From assembly GCA_002402465.1 (NCBI GenBank), contig DHFW01000030.1, forward strand, positions 62,001 to 126,000: a stretch of DNA of 64,000 nt, read 5' to 3'. Shown one piece after another: positions 27,540 to 35,735 of this stretch (its first letter is position 1; each line of letters begins with the position of its first letter). A program made the translations under genes and the position numbers. The notes beneath the pieces were generated by a model that saw only the letters and a program-made list of their open reading frames with translations, was not told the DNA's origin and did not search any database. Source of the DNA: Bacteroidales bacterium UBA4814. Lineage in GTDB: Bacteria; Bacteroidota; Bacteroidia; Bacteroidales; UBA7960.

Positions 27540-27704
27540 TGGCTTTATGGGAGGTTAATTTAAGTGGCTTATATGATTTGGTATAAAATTAGAAAAAATA
27601 AACAAAACATTGTTTTTTTGCGCCCAAATTAAAATTTGTCTTACCTTTATCAATGGTTTTCTGCCACATTTTCTGAATAAAACAGTAAAAACAGGTTTTT
27701 TCTA

Positions 27705-28502
27705 ATGAACATCAGATATAATGATGCGCTAATTTTCTTTGAGGAAAAGGGTGCAGGCAATGCCGTAGTTCTTTTGCATGGTTTTACGGAATCATCATCC
27801 GTTTGGAATTTTTTTGTGGAGAACCTCTCCCATTCTTTTCGCGTGGTAACCATTGATCTGCCCGGGCATGGCAAGAGCGAGTGCATTGGTGAGGTACATC
27901 CTATGGAACAAATGGGCGATGCTGTCAAGGCCTTACTTGATCATTTAAACATTAGCGAAGCAGTAATTATCGGGCATTCGATGGGGGGCTATGTGGCCTT
28001 GGCCATGGCCAGGGTGTATCCCGGGCTTTTCAAGGGCTTGGGTCTGTTTCACAGCACCTCTCTTGCCGATAGCGAGGAGGCCCGCGAAGGCCGCGAAAAA
28101 GCGATCAGGATTATCAGGGAAGATCATCAAGGATTTCTTTTCAACTTTATTCCCGAGCTATTTGCTCCCGAGAACCGCGAGCGCCTGGCCTCTGAGATTG
28201 ACGCCCTGGTTCAGGAGGCAAAGAATATGAGCCGCAAAGCCGTGATTGCTGCCCAGGAAGGCATGAAAAGCCGCAGCAGCTCACTGGATGTGCTTATCAA
28301 CGCCACATTCCCGGTTATGTTTATTGCAGGGCAGAAAGATTCCAGGGTGCCCTTCGAAAACATTTGGGTGCAAATGGCCCTTACGGGCGAAGCCCACTCG
28401 CTCATTTTGCGAAACGTGGGGCATATGGGCTTCCTGGAAGCAAAATATCAAACGCTCGACTTTACCCAGGCCTTTGTTAAGACCTGTTTCGGACCTCGTT
28501 AA
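27705..28502 (+). CDS. Alpha/beta-fold hydrolase
   Basis: The 265-residue cytoplasmic protein has a canonical alpha/beta hydrolase core: oxyanion-hole region LLHGFTESSSVW, TIDLPGHGKSE, nucleophile elbow GHSMGGYVALA (Ser92), an acidic residue after AGQKDSRVPFENI, and the catalytic His in VGHMGFLE. This is the esterase/lipase family near MhpC/BioH-type enzymes. There is no operon partner: the gene stands between the divergent kinase gene and a converging amylase gene. The substrate cannot be inferred. Confidence 0.92.
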   Translation: MNIRYNDALIFFEEKGAGNAVVLLHGFTESSSVWNFFVENLSHSFRVVTIDLPGHGKSECIGEVHPMEQMGDAVKALLDHLNISEAVIIGHSMGGYVALAMARVYPGLFKGLGLFHSTSLADSEEAREGREKAIRIIREDHQGFLFNFIPELFAPENRERLASEIDALVQEAKNMSRKAVIAAQEGMKSRSSSLDVLINATFPVMFIAGQKDSRVPFENIWVQMALTGEAHSLILRNVGHMGFLEAKYQTLDFTQAFVKTCFGPR

Positions 28503-28562
28503 AATATTTAACGCCGGACACAACAGCGTCCGGATTCTCGATTGCTTTTTGTTTAAAATGAT

Positions 28563-28590
28563 AAGGCCTGCTTTCCCTGGCAGGCCTTTC
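28563..28590. terminator. Bidirectional terminator between hydrolase and amylase genes
   Basis: The perfect arms AAGGCCTG (28563-28570) and CAGGCCTT (28581-28588) enclose a 10-base loop. They lie in the 109-base gap between two converging genes, with moderate T-richness on both outer sides. Confidence 0.75.
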
Positions 28591-28611
28591 TTATTGCATT
28601 GTTTTTGAAGC

Positions 28612-30009
28612 TTATTTTTCAAAAACCAGGTAGCTCCAGGGCTCCATTCGCAGGCTGGCACCTTGTTCGAAACTGTTAACCTCACCGCTGAAAACATCGG
28701 TGTAGGTTCCTTCGTAGCGGTTGCCTTCAAGGGTAAATTCCTGAGCCTGGTCAGAAAGGTTAAGTACTAAAAAAACCTGGTCAGAATCCTTTTCCCTCAA
28801 AAAGGAAAAAATGGCATTGTCGCTGCTGGTATGTATCCTTTCAATGGGGCCGCCGGCGGTGCCATTCCACAGGGCTTTGTTGCGTCCTTTCAGGTAGAGC
28901 AGGGTCTGGTAAAAGCCGTGATAATCGTAATTGCCCCAGTCGATCTGGTCTTTTTCGAAAAACTCCAGCATGCGGTCAAAGCCTGCTTCCTGTCCGCTGT
29001 AAAGCAGAATCATGCCGGGAATGGTGGCTGTGAACACGGCAAAGGCTTCCTTGGCCGCTCCCAGGCGGTCGAACTCGGTGCCTGCCCATGAGTTTTCGTC
29101 GTGGTTGGTAATGAAGTTCATTTTGTAGGAGCCCACAGGGAAGTTGCCCATATTGTCCTCAAAAAAATATTTGTCGAGCACCGACACATCGGCTTTGCCC
29201 TGGGCAATATTATTCATAAGTTGGTGCATCGACCAACCGTAGGCCATTTCGAAAGCATGCTCGTGCAAGTAAGGTTTCTCGGCTTCGGCCAGCATAAAAA
29301 TGGGCTTGATCTTTTCAAGCTCGGCCACGGCCTCGTTCCAGAATTCGGTGGGTACCATATCGGCCACATCGCATCGGAATCCATCCACATTCACTTCTTC
29401 CACCCAGTAGCGCATCTCGCCAATCATCACCTCCCAAAGGTCTTTGTTATCGTAATTCAGGTCGATCACATCCGACCAGTCTTCAACAGGGGGAACAAAA
29501 TTGCCATCTTCATCAAGGGTATAAAATTCGGGATTGGTAATGGTCCATGGGTGGTCCCAGGCGGTATGGTTTGCCACCCAGTCGAGAATTACATACATAT
29601 CACGGGCATGAATATCTTCCACAAGTTTTTTGAAGTCTTCGATGGTGCCAAACTCGGGGTTGATGCCGGTATAGTCCTTTACGGAGTAATAGCTGCCCAG
29701 GGTGCCTTTGCGGTTCAGTTCGCCAATGGGGGTAATGGGCATAAACCACAGAATATCTACGCCAAGGTCTTGCAGGCGATCAAGATGTTCCGCGAAAGCG
29801 TTGAAAGTACCCTCGGGGGTGTACTGTCGCACATTAACTTCGTAAATGCTGGCATTTTTGCTCCACTCAGGATGGTTCACGGAGCTCACCAGCACTTCGG
29901 TTTCTTCCTGTTGGGGTGTGCTGGTGCCACAGGAGGCAAGGCCCAAAAACAGCAAAGCCATCGCTGTTATTGTCCAGAAATTTCTTCGTTTGTTCATTTT
30001 CATTTTCAT
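28612..30009 (-). CDS. GH13 alpha-amylase family lipoprotein (short form)
   Basis: The 465-residue enzyme is a lipoprotein (lipobox GLASC, Cys27) with a GH13 TIM barrel. Conserved regions are present: region I DWVANH, the nucleophile Asp214 in VDGFRCDVADM, the acid/base Glu242 in FMLAEAEKP, and the transition-state Asp304 in FITNHDENS. It hydrolyses alpha-glucans in the periplasm or at the surface. It has no starch-binding domain and is shorter than the neighbouring GH13 protein, so the two probably act on different oligosaccharide lengths. It is the last gene of the minus-strand run tyrS-GH13-mgsA-GH13; 24 bases separate it from mgsA. Confidence 0.94.
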   Translation of the reverse strand: MKMKMNKRRNFWTITAMALLFLGLASCGTSTPQQEETEVLVSSVNHPEWSKNASIYEVNVRQYTPEGTFNAFAEHLDRLQDLGVDILWFMPITPIGELNRKGTLGSYYSVKDYTGINPEFGTIEDFKKLVEDIHARDMYVILDWVANHTAWDHPWTITNPEFYTLDEDGNFVPPVEDWSDVIDLNYDNKDLWEVMIGEMRYWVEEVNVDGFRCDVADMVPTEFWNEAVAELEKIKPIFMLAEAEKPYLHEHAFEMAYGWSMHQLMNNIAQGKADVSVLDKYFFEDNMGNFPVGSYKMNFITNHDENSWAGTEFDRLGAAKEAFAVFTATIPGMILLYSGQEAGFDRMLEFFEKDQIDWGNYDYHGFYQTLLYLKGRNKALWNGTAGGPIERIHTSSDNAIFSFLREKDSDQVFLVLNLSDQAQEFTLEGNRYEGTYTDVFSGEVNSFEQGASLRMEPWSYLVFEK

Positions 30010-30033
30010 AAAGGTCTTTTAAGGTTTTGAAAA

Positions 30034-30549
30034 TTAATCCATATCGATGCTGCGGTTCAGGTAGTCGCCCACATCCATGGGCCTGGGCGTGTACTGCCGG
30101 CCGAAGAAGGGCGAGGAAATGAGAAAGTCGGCAGTGGAGCGGTTGCAGGCTGTGGGGATGTTGTAAAGCACGGTGATGCGCAGCAGCGCTTTCACATCCA
30201 CATCATGGGCTTGAGGCTGCATGGGGTCCCAGAAAAAGATCATCAGGTCGATGCCGCCTTCGGCAATCAATGCGCCCAGCTGCTGGTCGCCACCCAAAGG
30301 TCCCGACTTGAGTTTTATGAGGGCCGTTTTGTTATTTGAGAGGCCCGTTTCGGGGTCTATCAGAGCTTGCTCCACAATACGCCCTGTTGTGCCGGTGCAG
30401 AAAAGCTGGTGGCACGAGAGGGTCTTTCGGTTCCACCTGATCCACTCCAGCAAGTCCTTCTTGCGGTTGTCGTGTGCCACCAGGGCTATGCGCTTCTTCT
30501 GGCTTTTAAGCCTGGTCGGGGCTTCAGCCTTTTTATTTTTCTTTTCCAT
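30034..30549 (-). CDS. mgsA: Methylglyoxal synthase
   Basis: MgsA turns dihydroxyacetone phosphate into methylglyoxal and phosphate, a bypass of lower glycolysis used when sugar phosphates pile up. The 171-residue protein has the family motifs KKRIALVAHDNRKKDLLEW, FCTGTTGRIVEQ, LKSGPLGGDQQLGALIA (catalytic Asp in GGD), FFWDPMQPQAHDVDVKALLR and NIPTACNRSTADFLI. An N-terminal Lys-rich extension of ~17 residues is extra. Its position two bases after one amylase gene and before another suggests control together with glucan intake. Confidence 0.96.
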   Translation of the reverse strand: MEKKNKKAEAPTRLKSQKKRIALVAHDNRKKDLLEWIRWNRKTLSCHQLFCTGTTGRIVEQALIDPETGLSNNKTALIKLKSGPLGGDQQLGALIAEGGIDLMIFFWDPMQPQAHDVDVKALLRITVLYNIPTACNRSTADFLISSPFFGRQYTPRPMDVGDYLNRSIDMD

Positions 30550-30551
30550 AG

Positions 30552-32942
30552 CTACAGGCTTGTTAGAATTTCAAAACTGTTGGGTGCGAGGGTCAGACTT
30601 AAAGTGTTTCCGTTGATGCGGTATTCAGCTCCAAAATTTTCAAGATAAGCGGAGTTTGCCAGGTGAGCCGGCAGCTCAAGGCTTATGGTTTGGGGCTCGC
30701 GGCTTTTATTGAACACCACCAGTGCGTGTTGTCCGAAATAAGAGCGGGCGTATGCATAGGCCGTTTCGCTGGCCAGCAAGGTGCGGAAGTCGCCAAAAAC
30801 AAAGGCCAGGTGGTTGCTTCTCAGGCTGGTGAGTGTTGCTGTTGTTTCTTTCAGTTCTTTTTCCCTGTCGCTCAGGTTCTCAAATTTCATTGGGCGGCGG
30901 CTGTCGGGGTCGCCGGCACCGGGAATTCCGATTTCATCGCCATAATAAATGACGGGAATTCCGGGGATGGTCATGATGAAAGCGGTGAGCGAGGCCAACT
31001 TGTCGTAACCAACATCATCGCCCACGCCCACGTTGCGGCTCCAGCCTGCCTCAATATGGTCTTCATCGAAGCGCAGGCCGCCCCCGGCCAGCGAGATAAA
31101 GCGGGCCATATCGTGGTTTCCGGTAATGTTGCCCATCATATTGATGAAGCCATATTGGTTGAATGTCTGGTGAATGGAAAAATCGAGCATGCTGAATGGC
31201 ACTTCATCAATGGCAAAGGTCGAGCGGGCATCAAAATACAAGTTGAAGTCGAACTGTCCGTCGAGCAGGCCGCTGCCCACATAGCTGCCGATCAACTCGC
31301 GGTTGCCAAAGGTCTCGCCGATCTGGAACAGGCGATTGTTTTCAGGCATCATATGCTCTTCCTTTAGTTTTTTTGTAAGGGCCCGCCAAAACTCCAGCGG
31401 AATATGCTTGGTGGCGTCGTGCCTGAAACCATCCAGGTTGAATTCTTTGATCCAAAAGAATGCGCTGTCGGCCATGGTTTTGATAACCTCAGGTTTTGAA
31501 AAATCGAGGCTGGGCAAAAAGTCATCGAACCAGGTGGTGAGGCGGTGTTCGTCCCATAATCTGAGATTCCTTCTTCCGTCGGGCAGGTTCAGTTCGGTGG
31601 CCCAGTCGGGGTTGGCCTTTATCAGGGGGTTTTCCTGGTGTACGTGGTTCGACACGAAGTCGAGCATCACGCTGATGTTGTGTCGGTGGGCGGTTTCGAC
31701 CATGCGCCGCATGGCCTGCTCATCGCCAAAGCGATGGTCAACGGTAGTGAGGGTTATTGGCCAGTAGCCGTGGTAGCCGGTATATTTGCGGTGTGGGGCC
31801 GGATACTCACGGTAAGCTTCGTAGGGGTTTTGCGTAATGGGCGAAAGCCAAATGGTATTGATGCCAAGGCGCTCAAAATAGCCGTCTTCAATTTTTTGGG
31901 TTATACCCTCAAGGTCGCCCCCGAAAAAGTTGGCCCGAGGAGCCACCTCCGGGTCGATAACCGGATCGTCGTTATCCGGATTGCCATTGTTAAAGCGGTC
32001 CACCATCATAAAATACAGTATGGTTTTCTCCTTGTCCTGGCGGGTAAGTTCGGAGGCATAGAGCACCGGGTGGCCGTTTTGCAACGGGATGAGCAAGTCG
32101 TTGGAGGGTCCGTGTTCGTTGTAGGCCCTGATGCGCAGGTAGCTGCGTTCTTGTTTTACGGCATCGCCGGGAATAAAAACATGCAGGTTGTTTCCCTGGC
32201 GCGATACGTTCTGTCGTGGCAAGCGGAAGTTGTTCCAGAACACCAGTATGTCTTCGGCCTGGTTTTCGAAGCCCAGGCTAATGTTGAAATTGCTGTAAGA
32301 TTCGGGAAACAAGTGGGGGGTGAGGCTGCGATCGATGCCGGGTATGGTGAGCAAAGAGTTGAACCCCCCGGCATTGTTGTCGACCAGCACAGGGTTGGTG
32401 GGGTCGGTCATGCTGCGGCCGTTTGCCACCAGCTGGTAGTGATAGGCGCCCGGATTAATATCGAGCCTGGCTTGCCAGAGGCCGTCGATAAGGGTAAGTG
32501 GTAATTCGGCCCAGCCGGTCATGTCGCCCCGAAGCAACACTTCCCTAAAACGCTGCCCCTGGGGGTCGAAAACAAACTGATAGCGTTGTTTCTGGCTTTT
32601 TTCCACAAAAATACTATACCCCTTTTGTCCGAGCCAAACCTGCATTTCTGAAATAAAGGGAATTTCTTTTGTGAGCGCAACAATCTTCAGGTTAGCCTTA
32701 TCGTCCGACAGCAAAAATTTCAGCCCCGGGCTACCTGTTACCGAGTCGATTGCGGGTAGTGAGGCCTGAAGAAAATAATCGGAAAGCCATACCATGGTAG
32801 TGTCGCCGTCAAGCCTTACGGCTGAGGCCAAACCATAAATATCTTGCCCTTCCGGGAAAAGGCTGGCTGGTTTTGTTTCGCAGCCTGCCATGGCAATGGC
32901 AGCAATAGCCGCAAGCAGCAAAATGGTCTTCTTCATACGCAT
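30552..32942 (-). CDS. GH13 cyclomaltodextrinase/neopullulanase-like lipoprotein (long form)
   Basis: The 796-residue lipoprotein (lipobox ending at Cys21) has an N-terminal beta module, then a CBM48/glycogen-binding-like domain (~130-200: LLRGDMTGWAELPLTLIDGL and PGAYHYQLVANG), and a further N-domain (~215-290). The GH13 barrel follows, with GYHGYWP, DFVSNHVHQ, nucleophile Asp509 in LDGFRHDATKH, acid/base Glu543 in FQIGETFGN and Asp611 in NITGNHDM. The layout resembles extracytoplasmic neopullulanases and cyclomaltodextrinases that cut branched or cyclic maltodextrins. It is translated 15 bases after tyrS and two bases before mgsA, so one transcript is likely. Confidence 0.94.
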   Translation of the reverse strand: MRMKKTILLLAAIAAIAMAGCETKPASLFPEGQDIYGLASAVRLDGDTTMVWLSDYFLQASLPAIDSVTGSPGLKFLLSDDKANLKIVALTKEIPFISEMQVWLGQKGYSIFVEKSQKQRYQFVFDPQGQRFREVLLRGDMTGWAELPLTLIDGLWQARLDINPGAYHYQLVANGRSMTDPTNPVLVDNNAGGFNSLLTIPGIDRSLTPHLFPESYSNFNISLGFENQAEDILVFWNNFRLPRQNVSRQGNNLHVFIPGDAVKQERSYLRIRAYNEHGPSNDLLIPLQNGHPVLYASELTRQDKEKTILYFMMVDRFNNGNPDNDDPVIDPEVAPRANFFGGDLEGITQKIEDGYFERLGINTIWLSPITQNPYEAYREYPAPHRKYTGYHGYWPITLTTVDHRFGDEQAMRRMVETAHRHNISVMLDFVSNHVHQENPLIKANPDWATELNLPDGRRNLRLWDEHRLTTWFDDFLPSLDFSKPEVIKTMADSAFFWIKEFNLDGFRHDATKHIPLEFWRALTKKLKEEHMMPENNRLFQIGETFGNRELIGSYVGSGLLDGQFDFNLYFDARSTFAIDEVPFSMLDFSIHQTFNQYGFINMMGNITGNHDMARFISLAGGGLRFDEDHIEAGWSRNVGVGDDVGYDKLASLTAFIMTIPGIPVIYYGDEIGIPGAGDPDSRRPMKFENLSDREKELKETTATLTSLRSNHLAFVFGDFRTLLASETAYAYARSYFGQHALVVFNKSREPQTISLELPAHLANSAYLENFGAEYRINGNTLSLTLAPNSFEILTSL

Positions 32943-32957
32943 TCCCTTTCGTTTTTG

Positions 32958-34232
32958 TTATCTGGCCTGAACCAGGTAATAATTCTTTTTGCCTCGTTGT
33001 ACCAGGATGTGGCGGTTGTTGATCAGCTGGGCCGTGCTTACAACAAATTCGTCGTTTACCTTTTCCTTGTTTATGCTTATGGAGCCTTCCTTCAGCATGC
33101 GGCGGGCTTCGCCCTTGCTCTGGGTAATGGCGGTTTTTTCCGCAAGGAAATCAATAACTCCAATGCCGGCGTTCAGTTCGCTTTTTTCCACCTCTAACAT
33201 AGGAACGCCGTCGAAAACTGAAAGCAATACTTGCTCGGGAAGCTTTTTCAGGGTCTCGGTGGTGCCTTTTCCAAAAAGGATTTCTGAGGCTTCCACTGCC
33301 GTGTCGTATTCTGCCTGGCCATGTACCCTTATGGTGATGTCTTTGGCCAGGGCTTTTTGAAGCAGCCTGAGGTGGGGCGCCCGGCGGTGCTCCAGCGTCA
33401 TGGCTTCAATTTCCTGGCGGCTGAAAAGGCTGAATATCTTTATGTAGCGCTCGGTATCCTCGTCGGAGCAGTTTAGCCAGAACTGATAAAAGTGGTAAGG
33501 CGAAGTGTATCGGGCATCGAGCCATACATTGCCTTTCTCAGTTTTTCCAAACTTGCTGCCATCGGCCTTGGTTATGAGCGGGCATACCAGGGCAAATGCC
33601 TCGCCCCCTGTTTTGCGGCGTATCAGCTCCGTGCCGGTGGTAATGTTGCCCCACTGATCGGATCCGCCCATCTGCAGCTTGCAGTTTTTGGTGTTGAACA
33701 GGTGAAGGTAATCGTAGCCCTGTACCAGCTGGTAAGTAAACTCTGTAAAAGATAGGCCCGTTTCCAGCCGTTTCTTAACCGAGTCCTTGGCCATCATGTA
33801 ATTGACCGTAAGGTGCTTGCCCACTTCGCGTAAAAAGCCCAGGAAGCTGAATTCCTTCATCCAGTCGTAATTGTTTACGATTTCTGCCCGGTTTTCGCCG
33901 GTTTCGAAATCCAGAAACTTCAGCAACTGCTGTTTTATGGCCTCCACATTGTGGCGCAGCACCTCTTCCGACAACAGGTTACGCTCTTCGCTCTTGCCGC
34001 TGGGGTCACCAATCATGCCGGTGGCACCACCCACCAGTGCCAGGGGCTTGTGCCCCGCCAGCTGCAGGTGCTTCAGCATCATTATGCTTACCAAGTGGCC
34101 TATATGCAGGGAGTCGGCAGTGGGGTCAATGCCCACATAAGCCGTTGTCATTTCTTTTTGCAGTTGTTCTTCCGTTCCTGGCATGATGTCGTGTATCATG
34201 CCCCGCCACCTCAGTTCCTCAACAAAATTCAT
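32958..34232 (-). CDS. tyrS: Tyrosyl-tRNA synthetase
   Basis: The enzyme charges tRNA-Tyr. The 424-residue product has the class I signature HIGH (in ADSLHIGHLVSIMML), the KMSKS-equivalent KFGKTE, tyrosine-pocket motifs (YVGIDPTADS; YQLVQGYDYLHL; QMGGSDQWGN), and a C-terminal S4 RNA-binding domain (~355-424, SKGEARRMLKEGSISINKEK). I use the ATG at 34232 (MNFVEELRWRG), the family start, although the frame is open 22 codons further. It heads the tyrS-amylase-mgsA-amylase run. Confidence 0.97.
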   Translation of the reverse strand: MNFVEELRWRGMIHDIMPGTEEQLQKEMTTAYVGIDPTADSLHIGHLVSIMMLKHLQLAGHKPLALVGGATGMIGDPSGKSEERNLLSEEVLRHNVEAIKQQLLKFLDFETGENRAEIVNNYDWMKEFSFLGFLREVGKHLTVNYMMAKDSVKKRLETGLSFTEFTYQLVQGYDYLHLFNTKNCKLQMGGSDQWGNITTGTELIRRKTGGEAFALVCPLITKADGSKFGKTEKGNVWLDARYTSPYHFYQFWLNCSDEDTERYIKIFSLFSRQEIEAMTLEHRRAPHLRLLQKALAKDITIRVHGQAEYDTAVEASEILFGKGTTETLKKLPEQVLLSVFDGVPMLEVEKSELNAGIGVIDFLAEKTAITQSKGEARRMLKEGSISINKEKVNDEFVVSTAQLINNRHILVQRGKKNYYLVQAR

Positions 34233-34560
34233 CAGTAAGGTATTATTTATTTGAATTACAAACGTCTGGTCTTTTTTCAGAAAAACAAAATTAAGCAATA
34301 TGACTGAATTTTCAGGGCTCTTTTATGGCTTTTAGCAAAGGAAAAAATTCGCAAACGATTGCGATTCATGTTTTTCTGAATTTTCCCGAAATTCCCTTCC
34401 GCAAAAATGAACTTCTTACAAATCGATGCTCCCGTTTTTCATTTTGCCCGAAAAGGCTTTCCTTTGCAGGGTTGAATGCAGAGGTTTTTTTAAAGCATTT
34501 GGGAAGAACAAACAGGCACCCTGCTTGTTATTTTTGAACCATCAAAAAAATTTTTTCAAT
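34233..34560. other. Divergent spacer between tyrS and an epimerase gene
   Basis: No convincing gene lies in these 328 bases. On the minus strand TAATTTTG (34286-34293) is a -7 candidate for tyrS. On the plus strand TATTTTTG (34529-34536) lies 24 bases before the epimerase start. Neither has a TTTG at the ideal -33 spacing. A plus-strand frame at 34325-34537 has no domain-like character and I do not call it. Confidence 0.4.
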
Positions 34561-35580
34561 ATGATTTTAGTAACTGGGGGTACCGGATTGGTTGGTTCGC
34601 ACCTGCTTTTTGAGCTAGCTTCAAAAGGGCATAAAGTACGGGCCATCATGCGCGATAAAGGCCGGCTGGGCATGGTTCAGAAGCTTTTTGATTGGTATAA
34701 TCCTGCAAAGGCTGATGAGCTTTTTCGCTGCATTGAATGGGTTGAAGGCGATGTGAACGACATCTTTAGCCTGAAGGAAGCCCTTGATGGGGTTAAAACG
34801 GTTTATCACTGTGCCGCCATGGTTTCTTTTCTGCCGGTTGACCGCCAGCAAATGATGAAAGTAAACGTGAATGGTACGGCCAACCTGGTTAATGTCAGCC
34901 TTGCGCAGGGCGTGGAGAAGTTTTGCCACTGCAGCAGTGTGGCTTCACTGGGTCAGCCCGAAGAAGGCAAACCCACGGTGGAGTCGCTGGTATGGAAAAC
35001 CTCTTCGAAAAACTCATGGTATTCAATAAGCAAATATGGTGCTGAGCGTGAAGTGTGGCGCGGATCGGAAGAAGGCCTGCCGGTGGTTATAGTTAACCCT
35101 TCCATAATTGTTGGCCCTGGTGACACCTCCCGCTCCAGCGCACAGCTTTACCAGTCGGTTAAAAACGGCCTGAAGTTTTATACTAAAGGGGTTACAGGCT
35201 TTGTTGATGCCCGGGATGTGGCTTCAGCCATGGTGCAACTCACCCAAAGCGACATCATAAATGAACGCTTTATCCTGAGCAGCGAGAATCTTCAGTACCG
35301 GCAAGTCTTTGATTATTTTGCCGCCTTTGCCGGGGTTAAGCCTCCAAAGTATTATGCCAGCCCCATTATGAGCGAGCTAGCATGGCGCCTGGAGAAGATG
35401 CGCAGCCTGCTAACCGGCAAAAAGCCGCTCATTACCCGTGAAACCGCCCGCAACGCCAATAATATCAGGCTTTTTTCGAGTGAGAAGATACAGAAAGCGA
35501 TAGGTTTTAAATTCAGGCCGATAGAGGAGGCTGCTCGAAACACGGCGGGTTTTTACCTAAAATTTCCGGAACTGTTGTAA
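34561..35580 (+). CDS. NAD(P)-dependent epimerase/dehydratase family protein
   Basis: The 339-residue protein is an extended short-chain dehydrogenase. It has the nucleotide-binding motif VTGGTGLVGSH at the very N-terminus, an acidic residue after the second strand, and the catalytic YxxxK in YSISKYGAEREVW with the Ser of HCSSVASLG. The C-terminal part (ARDVASAMVQLTQSDIINER) is like dihydroflavonol-4-reductase-type members. The ATG at 34561 is chosen because the Rossmann strand then begins at residue 2; the frame extends 45 codons upstream without family likeness. The substrate is unknown. The gene converges on lnt. Confidence 0.92.
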   Translation: MILVTGGTGLVGSHLLFELASKGHKVRAIMRDKGRLGMVQKLFDWYNPAKADELFRCIEWVEGDVNDIFSLKEALDGVKTVYHCAAMVSFLPVDRQQMMKVNVNGTANLVNVSLAQGVEKFCHCSSVASLGQPEEGKPTVESLVWKTSSKNSWYSISKYGAEREVWRGSEEGLPVVIVNPSIIVGPGDTSRSSAQLYQSVKNGLKFYTKGVTGFVDARDVASAMVQLTQSDIINERFILSSENLQYRQVFDYFAAFAGVKPPKYYASPIMSELAWRLEKMRSLLTGKKPLITRETARNANNIRLFSSEKIQKAIGFKFRPIEEAARNTAGFYLKFPELL

Positions 35581-35735
35581 TTCAGCCATCGCCCCGGGTG
35601 CTATATTCGCCTGGCACCCCGGTGCTACTGTTGGATGGCCCTTCGGGCAAAAGGCCTACGCTCATACCCTCTGATTTTCACGCTTTCTTATCCTCTCGCT
35701 TTGCTTGCTAGTCTTATCCTGCCTGCTGCCGTTAA

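Noticed and set aside
29101..30030. 309-codon frame on the plus strand across the amylase gene
   Set aside because: Antisense to a well-supported GH13 gene; His/Gly/Phe-rich with no recognisable motif.
34325..34537. 70-codon plus-strand frame between tyrS and the epimerase
   Set aside because: Biased composition, no ribosome site, and it overlaps the promoter region; no supporting evidence.
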